Below, one piece after another: positions 1 through 7,619 of a stretch of DNA of 21,124 bases. A program made the translations under genes and the position numbers. The notes under the pieces were generated by a model. The model was not told where the DNA came from, did no database searches, and was given only the letters and a program-made list of their open reading frames with translations. Origin of the DNA: a virus; IMG/VR virus record IMGVR_UViG_3300009684_000208, positions 1-21,124 of that record, one strand, 5' to 3'. Positions within the stretch are counted from its first letter, which is position 1; every line of letters starts with the position of its first letter.

Positions 1-378
1 ATCTGTAAGATAATCTGCAATTATTCCACGTGAAACGTCATGTATATTTCCATCAGCAGTATTTGTGTCTATTAGATATTTTTTTGGATCTATTATATCA
101 AACTTAATGATTGGTTCTACTGACACTTGTTTATTATCAATTGTTGTAATATCTACAGGTTGAACATGAAAGGTATCTATAGATTTCATCACTATATGTA
201 CCTCATCAAGTAATGGTATTTTCCAATTAACTCCTTCTTTTAAATTGTATTTGTACTTACCAAGTCTCAATAGAACACCTGATTCGTAACATCTCAATAC
301 AACAATTGGGGAGAAATAGTCTTTAAACTTTTCTGCTACCCATTCAATTGTACTTATTAAAAGATTTCCGTCTAGCAT
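1..378 (-). CDS. SPFH/band-7 (stomatin-like) protein, N-terminal part
   Basis: An open frame runs from an ATG at 378 off the left edge; 126 residues are visible. Residues 33-42 (ESGVLLRLGKY), 46-60 (LKEGVNWKIPLLDEV) and 86-104 (SVEPIIKFDIIDPKKY and following) match the start of the SPFH/band-7 domain: the GV..RLGKY strand, the G..+KIP..D.V segment, and the V...I.+.I.DP..Y strand. SPFH proteins usually form membrane-associated oligomeric rings. Here residues 1-25 look amphipathic rather than clearly transmembrane. The ATG overlaps the portal stop by one base (TAATG), so it belongs to the packaging operon and is probably translationally coupled. Its job in a phage is unknown; membrane association during infection or assembly is inference. 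The family call is fairly firm, although the C-terminus is missing. Confidence 0.75.
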   Translation of the reverse strand, partial: MLDGNLLISTIEWVAEKFKDYFSPIVVLRCYESGVLLRLGKYKYNLKEGVNWKIPLLDEVHIVMKSIDTFHVQPVDITTIDNKQVSVEPIIKFDIIDPKKYLIDTNTADGNIHDVSRGIIADYLTD

Positions 379-2960
379 TATTTAGTTTTTTTAGTACGTC
401 CTTTTGCATTTTCTCTAGCAACAGCTAAATCATTTGCTTGATTCTCTCTAGCCACTTGTAGTTTTTCTCTCTCTAATGCCATCTTATCCATAGCTTGTTT
501 ACTCTTAGATTGAATATCCATCACCTTCATATCATAATCTTTAGCAGCTTTAGCCTGGTCATTAGTTAGCTTACTCATTTCTAGTACATCTGGAACAGCA
601 TTTGCATCCATATCAGGTAGAGGACCACTTTTAGCTTCAGCAGCTATAATGGCAAGTTCTTTCTTATTAATCCTGTCTAGCTCATTTTGATAATCATCAT
701 GTGCAAGTTGTTGTTCGTGTTGAGCTTGAGCTTGCTGTAATTGAGCTTGAGCCTGTTGTTGCTGTTGTTCAAGCTGTTGTTGTTGCTGCTGTTGCTGTTG
801 CATTTGCATAGCTTCTTGCTTCTCCTTAAGTGTCTTGAACACTTTTTTCATCTGACGTACAGAATCTGTACTGTATAATTCAATAATGTCATGAAGACTT
901 CCACCATTCTGTATAACAGCTTGTGACAATCCTCTAAGCTCATTAAACATCTTCTGATCTTCAGGTCTATTAGTAAGGAACACTTTAAGATCTCTAAACT
1001 TAAGATCTGATCCGTTCACTTGAACAAATGCAGATTCTCCATTATTAGTGATGTATGACAATGTTGATTGTGGTTTCTTACTTTCTACATATAAAGCTGC
1101 ATCTATAATAGCTTGATAGAGTTGACCAAGAACATATTCATGAGCTACAAATAAAGGTTCTGTTTGAGAATAAGACTGTGTAATAGCAGTGTTTGTACCT
1201 GTAGCACTCTCACTAGCTGATACACTTCCCATTCTTTGTTTAGACATACCTATCAGTTCCCAGCACTCATTCTTTAATTGTATAGCTAGTTGATAACGAG
1301 CTTGCATTTCCTGTGTACGTGTAAGATCTAAAGATGTAAATTGATTGAATGAACTAGGAGCTTTTAAATTCTCAGGACTATCATCTATAAATACCACACC
1401 TCTATTACGAGCTTCCATTTCCCAGATATCCAAAGCATCTTGTGCATCTCCATCTTTAGGAATAGGAATATGTCTCAATGACATAAGTTGCACTTTACCC
1501 ACTTCTTTCTCAAGTAGTTTGTAAAGCTGGTTCATACATACATTATATAACACTTGGAAAGGTTTCATAAGATCCACTAAGCTTTTAGGCTCTGTATTTT
1601 TAATCTCATGTACAAGTCCAATGATAGGACAATAGTTTAAAAGTTTATATGGTTTAATGAAATAGATATCTGGACCAATCTTAATTCCTTGATACCATTG
1701 GTTAATCCATCCCCATTCTAAAGATTGTTGTGTAGGAATAGTTCCTGATTTATAGCTTTCGTCAACTAGGGTTGATTGCTCATTACCCATTTCATCTATA
1801 TATATCAACTTACCAATCTTCTTCTTAGAAATCCAATAGCTTCTTACTACAACATATTTATAACCAAATGAAGATACATTAGATGTAAGTCCTAAGAAAT
1901 CTTTAAGACCATCATCGTTCTCTTTCATCTCAGATTCTATAATCATTCTTGTCTGAAGAACCAAAGGATCAAATGTATCATATTGTATTGAATCATTTCC
2001 AGGTATAGCATCAGGGTTCCCAAGATTTGATTCTCTAACATTAATCAATCCATAATCTTGTAGTGAACTACGTAAATGATCAATCTCTTCTTTAGTCAAT
2101 TCTGGAATTGATTCTATTATCTCAGAGAGTTCCATAACTTGCACAGTACCAGCAGCATATGCACCTCTTGCTCTACCTGTAGGATCTGAAATAAATTTCC
2201 TATCTGGTGTACTCAGGAACCAAGTAGTCTTTGGATTAGCCACTTCTATATTAAATCCTAATTTAGAATTGTCTTCGTATATATGATAGAATTCTCTAGC
2301 AGATATTAACATATCCCTAAAAGCATCTTCACTCATTTCTTTTGTATTGAATTCAGCCTTCTGACATGTAAGAACATGGTTTGCCCATTTTTCAGCTACA
2401 GAAGTGTAGTCATCTAATTCATCCTTCACCTCTTCCATTGTCATTTGCTGAATCTCTTCATCTGGAATCTCCTGTCCTTGTAGGGCAGCTTTTTCCATAA
2501 TCTTTTGTCTGGCTTGATTAATAACATACTCTTGTAGAATACCTGTCTTAAACTCTAGCTCTTCTGCTTGACTGTCATCATCAAAAGCCTTCACTCTAAA
2601 TGCATCTGGTCTCTTAGAGATTTCTCCTACTAATTCATTAATAGGAGTGGTGAGAATAGAATAATGTTTAACGTGAGCAGGTAGTTGAAGATTAACTTCA
2701 AGCATCTGTGTAAAACTTTTTACTGTTGGCTCTTGATAAAAATCCTCCATACGAAGAATTCCTTTTACAAGATCATAGTTCTTTACAAACGTATCTCTGT
2801 TTTTTACATATTCAGCATAAGCTTTATTTGCAAAATAATCCATTGTATTCTTAATCCAACTTTCATCTTGTTTTTCTTTATCTGTTTTAAATTGATCAGG
2901 AAAGATGTTAAGATAGGCATACCTAATGGTAGCATCTTTTGTATATCTAATTATTGCCAT
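378..2960 (-). CDS. Phage portal protein
   Basis: This 860-residue protein is expected to form the ring at one capsid vertex through which DNA enters and leaves. The call rests on its size, its place directly after TerL with a one-base TAATG overlap, and a portal-like body: an N-terminal alpha-helical region, a long mixed middle part (about residues 200-700) and a helical C-terminus. I see no short signature motif, so context carries much of the weight. About residues 715-750 are a glutamine/alanine-rich low-complexity tract, and about 750-855 are a charged coiled-coil-like tail ending in KGRTKKTK. The crAss-like portal sits in the same place beside TerL. Start: ATG at 2960, with no better upstream candidate because the TerL stop overlaps it. 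Confidence 0.82.
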   Translation of the reverse strand: MAIIRYTKDATIRYAYLNIFPDQFKTDKEKQDESWIKNTMDYFANKAYAEYVKNRDTFVKNYDLVKGILRMEDFYQEPTVKSFTQMLEVNLQLPAHVKHYSILTTPINELVGEISKRPDAFRVKAFDDDSQAEELEFKTGILQEYVINQARQKIMEKAALQGQEIPDEEIQQMTMEEVKDELDDYTSVAEKWANHVLTCQKAEFNTKEMSEDAFRDMLISAREFYHIYEDNSKLGFNIEVANPKTTWFLSTPDRKFISDPTGRARGAYAAGTVQVMELSEIIESIPELTKEEIDHLRSSLQDYGLINVRESNLGNPDAIPGNDSIQYDTFDPLVLQTRMIIESEMKENDDGLKDFLGLTSNVSSFGYKYVVVRSYWISKKKIGKLIYIDEMGNEQSTLVDESYKSGTIPTQQSLEWGWINQWYQGIKIGPDIYFIKPYKLLNYCPIIGLVHEIKNTEPKSLVDLMKPFQVLYNVCMNQLYKLLEKEVGKVQLMSLRHIPIPKDGDAQDALDIWEMEARNRGVVFIDDSPENLKAPSSFNQFTSLDLTRTQEMQARYQLAIQLKNECWELIGMSKQRMGSVSASESATGTNTAITQSYSQTEPLFVAHEYVLGQLYQAIIDAALYVESKKPQSTLSYITNNGESAFVQVNGSDLKFRDLKVFLTNRPEDQKMFNELRGLSQAVIQNGGSLHDIIELYSTDSVRQMKKVFKTLKEKQEAMQMQQQQQQQQQLEQQQQQAQAQLQQAQAQHEQQLAHDDYQNELDRINKKELAIIAAEAKSGPLPDMDANAVPDVLEMSKLTNDQAKAAKDYDMKVMDIQSKSKQAMDKMALEREKLQVARENQANDLAVARENAKGRTKKTK
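715..805 (-). repeat. CAA/CAG triplet-rich tract encoding polyglutamine in the portal C-terminus
   Basis: On the coding strand this stretch is a run of CAA and CAG codons broken by a few GCT, GAA and TTA codons. It gives runs of up to nine glutamines followed by QAQAQ repeats. It is a coding microsatellite and could vary in length by slippage. It lies between the folded portal body and the charged C-terminal helices, so it may be a flexible linker or coiled-coil segment. Confidence 0.85.
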
Positions 2961-5002
2961 TATATAAAAAGTTTACTTTTTTGTTTACGATTTCCACCAA
3001 ATAATGTGGATGATGATTGTGAAAATAATTTATTATTATTTTTCTTATTTGAATAAAGTGACATCACTCTAGGATCTGAACTTCCTCCAATTCTTCCCAT
3101 AATAGGATCCATTTTCATAGCTTGAGCTATTGCTAATTCTGCTGCTACGATTCTATCAAAGTTACCATTGTCATTATATTGTATAATCTCCTCTAATAGA
3201 ACAGGATCAAATATCTTGCTCACTCCTCTAACTTCTTTGATTACAACACCAGCATCATCTTTCTCTGATATAATAATTTCCTCCATATACTTCTTAAGAC
3301 AGTTGTGAAGGTAATCAATTATCTTACCAGATGAACGATGAACACCATATTCTCTTTTAACAGTGGTGTTAGGAACAATCTCTTGTAACCATTGAGGTTG
3401 TTTCTCTAGATAATGAGCATCTCCCTTTGCTTTCATATATTCAATAAATGATATATCATCATTCTCACAAAGGGTTCTAGCATTATAAAACTTAATAAGG
3501 AGTCTTGCTTGTTCTTCCCACACATCTTTATTATCTGGTCTAGCACAATACGAAGCTACGAACATATCTTGATATTTCTCTCCCATAAGATCGTGCATTC
3601 TCTTATATACATATACAGATCCTAAAGAAGAACTGTATGCTGCTTTACCTTGTCTGTAGGGATCCACTCCAGCTACATATAATCCATAAGGAGGATTTTC
3701 TACAGGGAATTCATATACAACAATTGGAGCATCTTTCAGATCGTTATTCTTTAGAGGAAAGTTTGATATAGGAAGTTTATCTGTAAACTCATGACTCACC
3801 TTGTCCTCATCTTGAAATAATATAATAGGAGTTCCTGTACGGTCCTGTTGTAACAACCTAGCTTTCTGCCTTTTAGCTGGTTCTATATCAAAGATGTTTG
3901 TATCTTCATTTAAGAATATATCATCTACCTCCATAGGGTAGTACATCTTTTCTTTTAAATAAGCTATTCTATCACCAGCTTTCTTAAGTCTTTCTAGATT
4001 ACTATTAGTAATTTCAAGTGCTTTCTGTTCATTACTAACCAGCATTTCTATATTATGTAAGTCACTTCCAAGAGGTTGTTCTAGAAAAGCTCCTAACGTA
4101 GACTTCTCTTTAGCTTCCATCCTATACTTATAGGAAAGAAATAATCCATGTATACGTTTCTCATCTTTTGAGTTGTTATATGTAAGAAAGTTAAAATTGT
4201 CTACATCAAACATTAAGCTCTTTGCATCCATGAACTTCTTCATATCTCCACCTGTACCTGTAAGAATTGGAGAACATCCCCAACCAAATGGTGTGGTAAA
4301 ACCTGGAACAGCAGCTTGTAATCCTCTAAGAAAATTACCCTTACCAATCTCATCTATAATAAGCTTACGTGGTTTTGTACCAGCAATAGCTTCCTCATTA
4401 TTACCTTCATCAAGGTTACGTACAAGAATAGAAGAGAAAGGTATTCTCTCTCCTCCTCTGGTTTTAATACCCAATGTCACTTGACTCTTCCAATTGTCCT
4501 CAATTCTTTGCCATCTCCAAGCTTCTGGTAGGAAGTTAAGTCCTTTATCAATCTTATCTGTAATCAGTTTTATATCTGGAGAGTTTAGTCCAGCTATAAT
4601 GTTTTGGGAGTTCTCATCAAATGTAGCTCCCCATGATATATAAGAAGCCTCAATAACACTCTTAGCAAACCTTCGTATACCAAGAATGACTAAGCCTTTC
4701 TTTTCATTATGTGCCCTATCAATCTCATTTGTCACCACCCACTCATTATCTCGTAGATAAGGATTGGCATATTTCTGATTAATTCTACCTCTCTCATCTA
4801 TAATATCCACCTCTGTATGCCAGATGTTTAAATGCCAATAAAGAAAGGGGTTAATATAAACCCCATTCATCATTGCTCCATTTAAGCAAAGTTCTTTATG
4901 AAAATCAAAGAACGGTTTATGTTCAGCAGAATCTTTATCTGGGATTCTTTTCTGATTAGCAAACCAATCTTTGTAATCTATATTCTTTAGTTCTAAACTC
5001 AT
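2960..5002 (-). CDS. terL: Terminase large subunit (ATPase and nuclease)
   Basis: This 680-residue packaging motor cuts concatemeric DNA and pumps it into the capsid through the portal. The ATPase domain has a Walker A-like loop GIRRFAKS at residues 108-115 (the RR..KS variant common in phage terminases), Walker B LIIDE at 214-218 with the catalytic acid E218, and a coupling motif near ILTGTGGDM at 246-254. The C-terminal RNase H-like nuclease shows acids in the right order: D447 in YVAGVDPYR, E513 in ARTLCENDD and D616 in FDRIVAAE. Length is usual for large-genome phages. It starts at ATG 5002, overlapping the previous gene by ATGA, and its stop overlaps the portal start. No frameshift is seen. 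Confidence 0.95.
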   Translation of the reverse strand: MSLELKNIDYKDWFANQKRIPDKDSAEHKPFFDFHKELCLNGAMMNGVYINPFLYWHLNIWHTEVDIIDERGRINQKYANPYLRDNEWVVTNEIDRAHNEKKGLVILGIRRFAKSVIEASYISWGATFDENSQNIIAGLNSPDIKLITDKIDKGLNFLPEAWRWQRIEDNWKSQVTLGIKTRGGERIPFSSILVRNLDEGNNEEAIAGTKPRKLIIDEIGKGNFLRGLQAAVPGFTTPFGWGCSPILTGTGGDMKKFMDAKSLMFDVDNFNFLTYNNSKDEKRIHGLFLSYKYRMEAKEKSTLGAFLEQPLGSDLHNIEMLVSNEQKALEITNSNLERLKKAGDRIAYLKEKMYYPMEVDDIFLNEDTNIFDIEPAKRQKARLLQQDRTGTPIILFQDEDKVSHEFTDKLPISNFPLKNNDLKDAPIVVYEFPVENPPYGLYVAGVDPYRQGKAAYSSSLGSVYVYKRMHDLMGEKYQDMFVASYCARPDNKDVWEEQARLLIKFYNARTLCENDDISFIEYMKAKGDAHYLEKQPQWLQEIVPNTTVKREYGVHRSSGKIIDYLHNCLKKYMEEIIISEKDDAGVVIKEVRGVSKIFDPVLLEEIIQYNDNGNFDRIVAAELAIAQAMKMDPIMGRIGGSSDPRVMSLYSNKKNNNKLFSQSSSTLFGGNRKQKSKLFI

Positions 5003-5331
5003 TTTCTGTTTTTAAGGAAATCTTCAGCCATAGAGCTCATCTCTCCTTTACCCCTAATCTCCACTTTACTCTCTTCAGCACTTCTAAGCTTATCTACCAC
5101 CTCAAGAAGAGATAGGTAGTTCTTCATTGTTTCCTGTACAAACTTACCCTGTGCTTCAATACTAGCTATCACCATTGGCAGCATACCACCTTTGGATGTA
5201 GGCTTCCATTCAATTCTATCCTTAAGCTCATGAAGCTGATTAGCTGTCACATATGCCCTCCAGGATGTTAATTGTTCTTCTGCCCAATCAAGCTCTGTAT
5301 TAATGTATGTAGTTTTTTTAATAGTCGCCAT
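4999..5331 (-). CDS. Small helical protein upstream of TerL (possible small terminase subunit)
   Basis: This 110-residue protein is mostly predicted helix with many charged residues; about residues 60-95 could form a coiled coil. It overlaps TerL by ATGA and the upstream gene by 14 bases, so it is made together with the terminase. Its place just before terL and its size suggest a DNA-recognising small terminase subunit. I see no clear helix-turn-helix, so this is inference from position. Start: ATG 5331 (MATIKKTTYI). Confidence 0.7.
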   Translation of the reverse strand: MATIKKTTYINTELDWAEEQLTSWRAYVTANQLHELKDRIEWKPTSKGGMLPMVIASIEAQGKFVQETMKNYLSLLEVVDKLRSAEESKVEIRGKGEMSSMAEDFLKNRK

Positions 5332-5611
5332 TATCTTCTTCTTCTTTTAAAATATTATCAAGGTCTAAGCCCTGTCTTATAATATCATCTATTTCACTCT
5401 CATCTGTATGTGGAATATCCATATCTAGTTGAGCTTTGTATTTAGATAGGGCATATACAAATTCCTTATCTGTTATTCCCCATATATCTCCATAATCTGC
5501 TAGGCTCGTTGCAATGTGTCTACCTATATTATATTGTGGATAGGAACTATGTAGTTCGTTTAATATACTGATTGTCTGATTGTAATAGTTTGGTTTCTTC
5601 GACATGTCCAT
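5318..5611 (-). CDS. Conserved-looking phage protein of unknown function
   Basis: About 97 residues starting MDMSKKPNYYNQ. I chose ATG 5611, four bases after the previous stop; a TTG at 5623 would add four residues but overlaps that stop, and ATG 5605 is also possible. The protein is rich in aromatic residues (NYYNQ, YPQYN) with an acidic C-terminus (LKEEEDNGDY). No transmembrane segment or known motif is seen. It lies in the overlapping gene run leading to TerL, so a role in packaging or virion assembly is plausible but not shown. Confidence 0.75.
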   Translation of the reverse strand: MDMSKKPNYYNQTISILNELHSSYPQYNIGRHIATSLADYGDIWGITDKEFVYALSKYKAQLDMDIPHTDESEIDDIIRQGLDLDNILKEEEDNGDY

Positions 5612-5615
5612 AAGT

Positions 5616-5804
5616 TTATACAAGAATGCCTGCTCCTTGTGCTGTCAGCTTTGTTACAGCTGGCTTAACCACAGAATTCAGAATAGCTTGTATTTGTTCA
5701 TTAGCTATTTGTTGTGTATCAGCTGTTATTCCAGGGGTAGCACATAATGCTGCTAATCGTTCAATCATCATAAAAGAATCTTGTGTCATTTGGTTTTGGT
5801 TCAT
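5616..5804 (-). CDS. Small unknown protein in the packaging operon
   Basis: This 62-residue protein starts at an ATG that forms an ATGA overlap with the upstream stop. It is glutamine- and alanine-rich and probably helical, with a C-terminal KPAVTKLTAQGAGILV. There is no signal peptide and no recognised motif. The tight coupling on its upstream side supports a real gene; its function is unknown. Confidence 0.65.
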   Translation of the reverse strand: MNQNQMTQDSFMMIERLAALCATPGITADTQQIANEQIQAILNSVVKPAVTKLTAQGAGILV

Positions 5805-6049
5805 GCTAATTCGTTTAAATCGTCTTCATCAGACAGTTTTATTGTTTGGGTTAAATCTTTTTCTACATTTTCAAAATTAATGTTCTCTCTCATATATTCA
5901 CTATTAAAAGAGACACCTAATGTATCTTGTTCTTCTCCATGTATTCCCATTATGTCAATATATTCCACACCTCTATGATAGAGATCATGCAATGTATCCA
6001 TTAATATCTCTATAGGAATTTTCTTTAATATTATTTCTTGTCCATCCAT
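5801..6049 (-). CDS. Small acidic unknown protein in the packaging operon
   Basis: This 82-residue acidic protein has acidic segments at its C-terminus (SDEDDLNELA). Its ATG overlaps the preceding zinc-ribbon stop by one base (TAATG), and its stop overlaps the next start (ATGA). No motif or membrane segment is recognised. Coupling on both sides argues that it is translated. Confidence 0.7.
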   Translation of the reverse strand: MDGQEIILKKIPIEILMDTLHDLYHRGVEYIDIMGIHGEEQDTLGVSFNSEYMRENINFENVEKDLTQTIKLSDEDDLNELA

Positions 6050-6333
6050 TATAATTGTTTTAATTCTTCAGCTATATTTTCTTCCACTACAGCTAGCCAT
6101 TTATTCAAAGGACAGCTACAGGAAAGGCATTTAGTTTTTGCAGACAGCGTACATCCACAATCTGTGCAATGAACATCCAATCTGAATGTCTTATGCTTTG
6201 TAGAAATAAGAGGACACTCTTTACATATAGAGATTCTCTCTTTAGCCACTTCCTTAATGGCTTTTTTAAGTTTGGCTGGGGGAACTAAGTTGTTTCTCCA
6301 TCCTTCATATACTTGTGAAAAATCAATTTTCAT
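6049..6333 (-). CDS. Zinc-ribbon-like cysteine-rich protein
   Basis: 94 residues counted from ATG 6333; a TTG three bases upstream is in frame but less likely. Eight cysteines lie at about 37, 40, 56, 59, 61, 69, 72 and 74, in CKEC, HCTDCGC and CLSCSCPLNKW. This spacing suggests binding of one or two metal ions, most likely zinc. It overlaps the upstream HU/IHF-like gene by 11 bases. With its neighbours it forms a group of likely nucleic-acid-binding proteins at the head of the late operon. Whether it binds DNA, RNA or a protein partner cannot be told from sequence. Confidence 0.8.
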   Translation of the reverse strand: MKIDFSQVYEGWRNNLVPPAKLKKAIKEVAKERISICKECPLISTKHKTFRLDVHCTDCGCTLSAKTKCLSCSCPLNKWLAVVEENIAEELKQL

Positions 6334-6673
6334 CAATCTTTGGTTTTAATGATTCAATTGCCATCCTTATATTATCTAGCTTCACTGTTAATGACTGCCT
6401 CTTTGTTTCTGTAATATCCTCGTTTAAAAGCGTTTTTTCATGTATTGCTTTAAAATGTAATAACTTATCTATTTGTTTAGCTGCTTTCTTTTTATTAAAG
6501 AGCATCTTTCCAAATCCAGCTATCTCTACACTATGATTATTAGCCATTGCCTCATTAGTAGATTGATATTGGTGATCTACCACTGCGTCTATTATCTTCT
6601 CACTTGTAAGCATCTTCACTGCTAACACCCTAACAAGATAATCTTTCACTGACAGACTCCTTGGCTTATCCAT
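6323..6673 (-). CDS. HU/IHF-like DNA-binding protein
   Basis: 116 residues. The segment at about 22-68 resembles the first half of bacterial HU/IHF proteins: helices LTSEKIIDAVVDHQYQ and STNEAMANN followed by VEIAGFGKMLF, matching the family's V.I.GFG.F strand before the DNA-binding arm. The usual arm and second half are not clear; the C-terminal half is charged helix instead. HU/IHF-like proteins bend DNA and are known in crAss-like phages. It overlaps the genes on both sides by 8 and 11 bases. It may help late promoter control or packaging, which is inference. Confidence 0.7.
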   Translation of the reverse strand: MDKPRSLSVKDYLVRVLAVKMLTSEKIIDAVVDHQYQSTNEAMANNHSVEIAGFGKMLFNKKKAAKQIDKLLHFKAIHEKTLLNEDITETKRQSLTVKLDNIRMAIESLKPKIDEN

Positions 6674-7016
6674 GTGTAATTTTTATTTCCATTTGAATAT
6701 CCTTTTCAAAATTCAGAATAATCACTGGATTAACCTTCACCTTTGTTCCGTCCTTAACCAACACCCCTATCTTCTTCAGCTTACTAATCATATTGTTAAT
6801 TGTAGGAGACGTTGTATTGTATTTTGCACAAAACTCTTGTCTGATGTTGGCGTAACTGATGTTTCCTTTAATGGCAGCAAAAGCTATCAATTGAACTTCT
6901 CTTTGTGTAAGATGGAGATTGTTAATGGCTGACAAAACATTATAATACATCTGAGCAACAGCATATTGATCCCCTAAAGGCTTTTTAAGCTTCTGAACAA
7001 TTACACTATTTTCCAT
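6666..7016 (-). CDS. Winged-helix-like DNA-binding protein, first gene of the late operon
   Basis: 116 residues. Residues about 36-100 read like a winged helix: LTQREVQLIAFAAIKG, then a recognition-type helix around TTSPTINNMISKLKKIG, then a wing-like LVKDGTKVKVNPVI. This suggests a transcription regulator. It is the first gene after the strong promoter at 7037-7067, about 14 bases from the predicted transcript start, and overlaps the next gene by 8 bases. Control of the late operon or of the neighbouring promoters is inferred from this position. Confidence 0.72.
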   Translation of the reverse strand: MENSVIVQKLKKPLGDQYAVAQMYYNVLSAINNLHLTQREVQLIAFAAIKGNISYANIRQEFCAKYNTTSPTINNMISKLKKIGVLVKDGTKVKVNPVIILNFEKDIQMEIKITHG

Positions 7017-7036
7017 ATTTAGTTTATAATAATAAG

Positions 7037-7067
7037 CAAAGATAGACCAATTAACAACATCTACAAA
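7037..7067 (-). promoter_or_regulatory. Bacteroidetes-type promoter of the packaging operon
   Basis: Read on the minus strand, TTTG (7067-7064) is followed by exactly 19 bases and TATCTTTG (7044-7037). This is a perfect match to the Bacteroidetes primary-sigma consensus TTTG-N19-21-TAnnTTTG. Transcription should start near 7030, just before the ATG at 7016. It implies that the host RNA polymerase reads this operon. Confidence 0.75.
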
Positions 7068-7118
7068 TAACTAATAACAATATTTACTAATGTTATTGCT
7101 ATATTATGTATTAATTTC

Positions 7119-7355
7119 CTATGCAGGTTTCCAAAACACCATAATAACATTAACAAAAAACAACCCTATAATCAATTCCTCTTCTGTAGAACCATCATCT
7201 AATGTATATTCATTAAAAGACAACCCTGTATAATAATAAGGATTGTTAAGTGCTTTAATTTCAAATGTAGTTGTTAACTCTCTATATCCCCTAAACCCAT
7301 ACACTAAAGCCAACACTAACAAAAATCCTGCAAAGAATAACAATGTCTCAATCAT
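7119..7355 (-). CDS. Small membrane protein with two hydrophobic segments
   Basis: 78 residues from ATG 7355. Hydrophobic segments at about 3-21 (ETLLFFAGFLLVLALVYGF) and 61-75 (LIIGLFFVNVIMVFW) flank a polar, acidic middle. The two helices suggest an inner-membrane protein. About 100 bases separate it from the next minus-strand gene, and it has its own promoter-like site at 7412-7443. Function unknown; holin, superinfection control or membrane remodelling cannot be told apart. Confidence 0.65.
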   Translation of the reverse strand: MIETLLFFAGFLLVLALVYGFRGYRELTTTFEIKALNNPYYYTGLSFNEYTLDDGSTEEELIIGLFFVNVIMVFWKPA

Positions 7356-7411
7356 AATAAATTTGTTTATACGTATATGGAATTAATTACACCTTCCCCA
7401 CCCACTCACCC

Positions 7412-7443
7412 CAAAGGTCAATGTTTATTTTAAGACCACCAAA
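7412..7443 (-). promoter_or_regulatory. Probable Bacteroidetes-type promoter for the small membrane protein gene
   Basis: On the minus strand, TTTG (7443-7440) is separated by 20 bases from GACCTTTG (7419-7412). All fixed consensus positions match except the first T of TAnnTTTG. It lies about 60 bases upstream of ATG 7355 and diverges from the plus-strand site at 7566. Confidence 0.5.
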
Positions 7444-7480
7444 TGTTTTTCCAGATATGTGCATATATATGTGAGAATGT

Positions 7481-7532
7481 CCCCCCTATATTAAAAATTT
7501 TTTATAAGCCCCCCCACCCCATTATATTGGGG
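7481..7532. other. C-run / A+T palindrome block in the divergent control region
   Basis: The block contains six C at 7481-7486, then TATATTAAAAATTTTTTATAAG, then seven C at 7509-7515, and a hairpin CCCCA/TGGGG (7517-7521 with 7528-7532, six-base loop). The A/T centre contains an AAAAATTTTT palindrome. Such runs are striking in a genome of about 30% G+C. The block lies between the divergent promoter-like sites, so it could be an operator, a spacer or part of an origin. No gene is seen in 7356-7619. Confidence 0.6.
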
Positions 7533-7542
7533 AGAGAGAAGG

Positions 7543-7573
7543 TTACTCCACATATCAACCCCTCCTAAGTTTG
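7543..7573 (+). promoter_or_regulatory. Probable promoter of the 7620-8012 gene
   Basis: TAAGTTTG at 7566-7573 matches the Bacteroidetes -7 element TAnnTTTG perfectly. The -33 element is weak (TTAC at 7543-7546, 19 bases upstream). Predicted start is near 7580, so the transcript would open with a small hairpin (GTGGG 7579-7583 with CCCAC 7591-7595) before ATG 7620. Confidence 0.45.
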
Positions 7574-7619
7574 GGCAAGTGGGTGTAATCCCCACACTAA
7601 AACATTGCCTCTCATCATT

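Noticed and set aside
2685-3056. Plus-strand open frame opposite TerL and portal
   Set aside because: It is a shadow of the well-supported minus-strand genes, with low-complexity hydrophobic translation and no start context.
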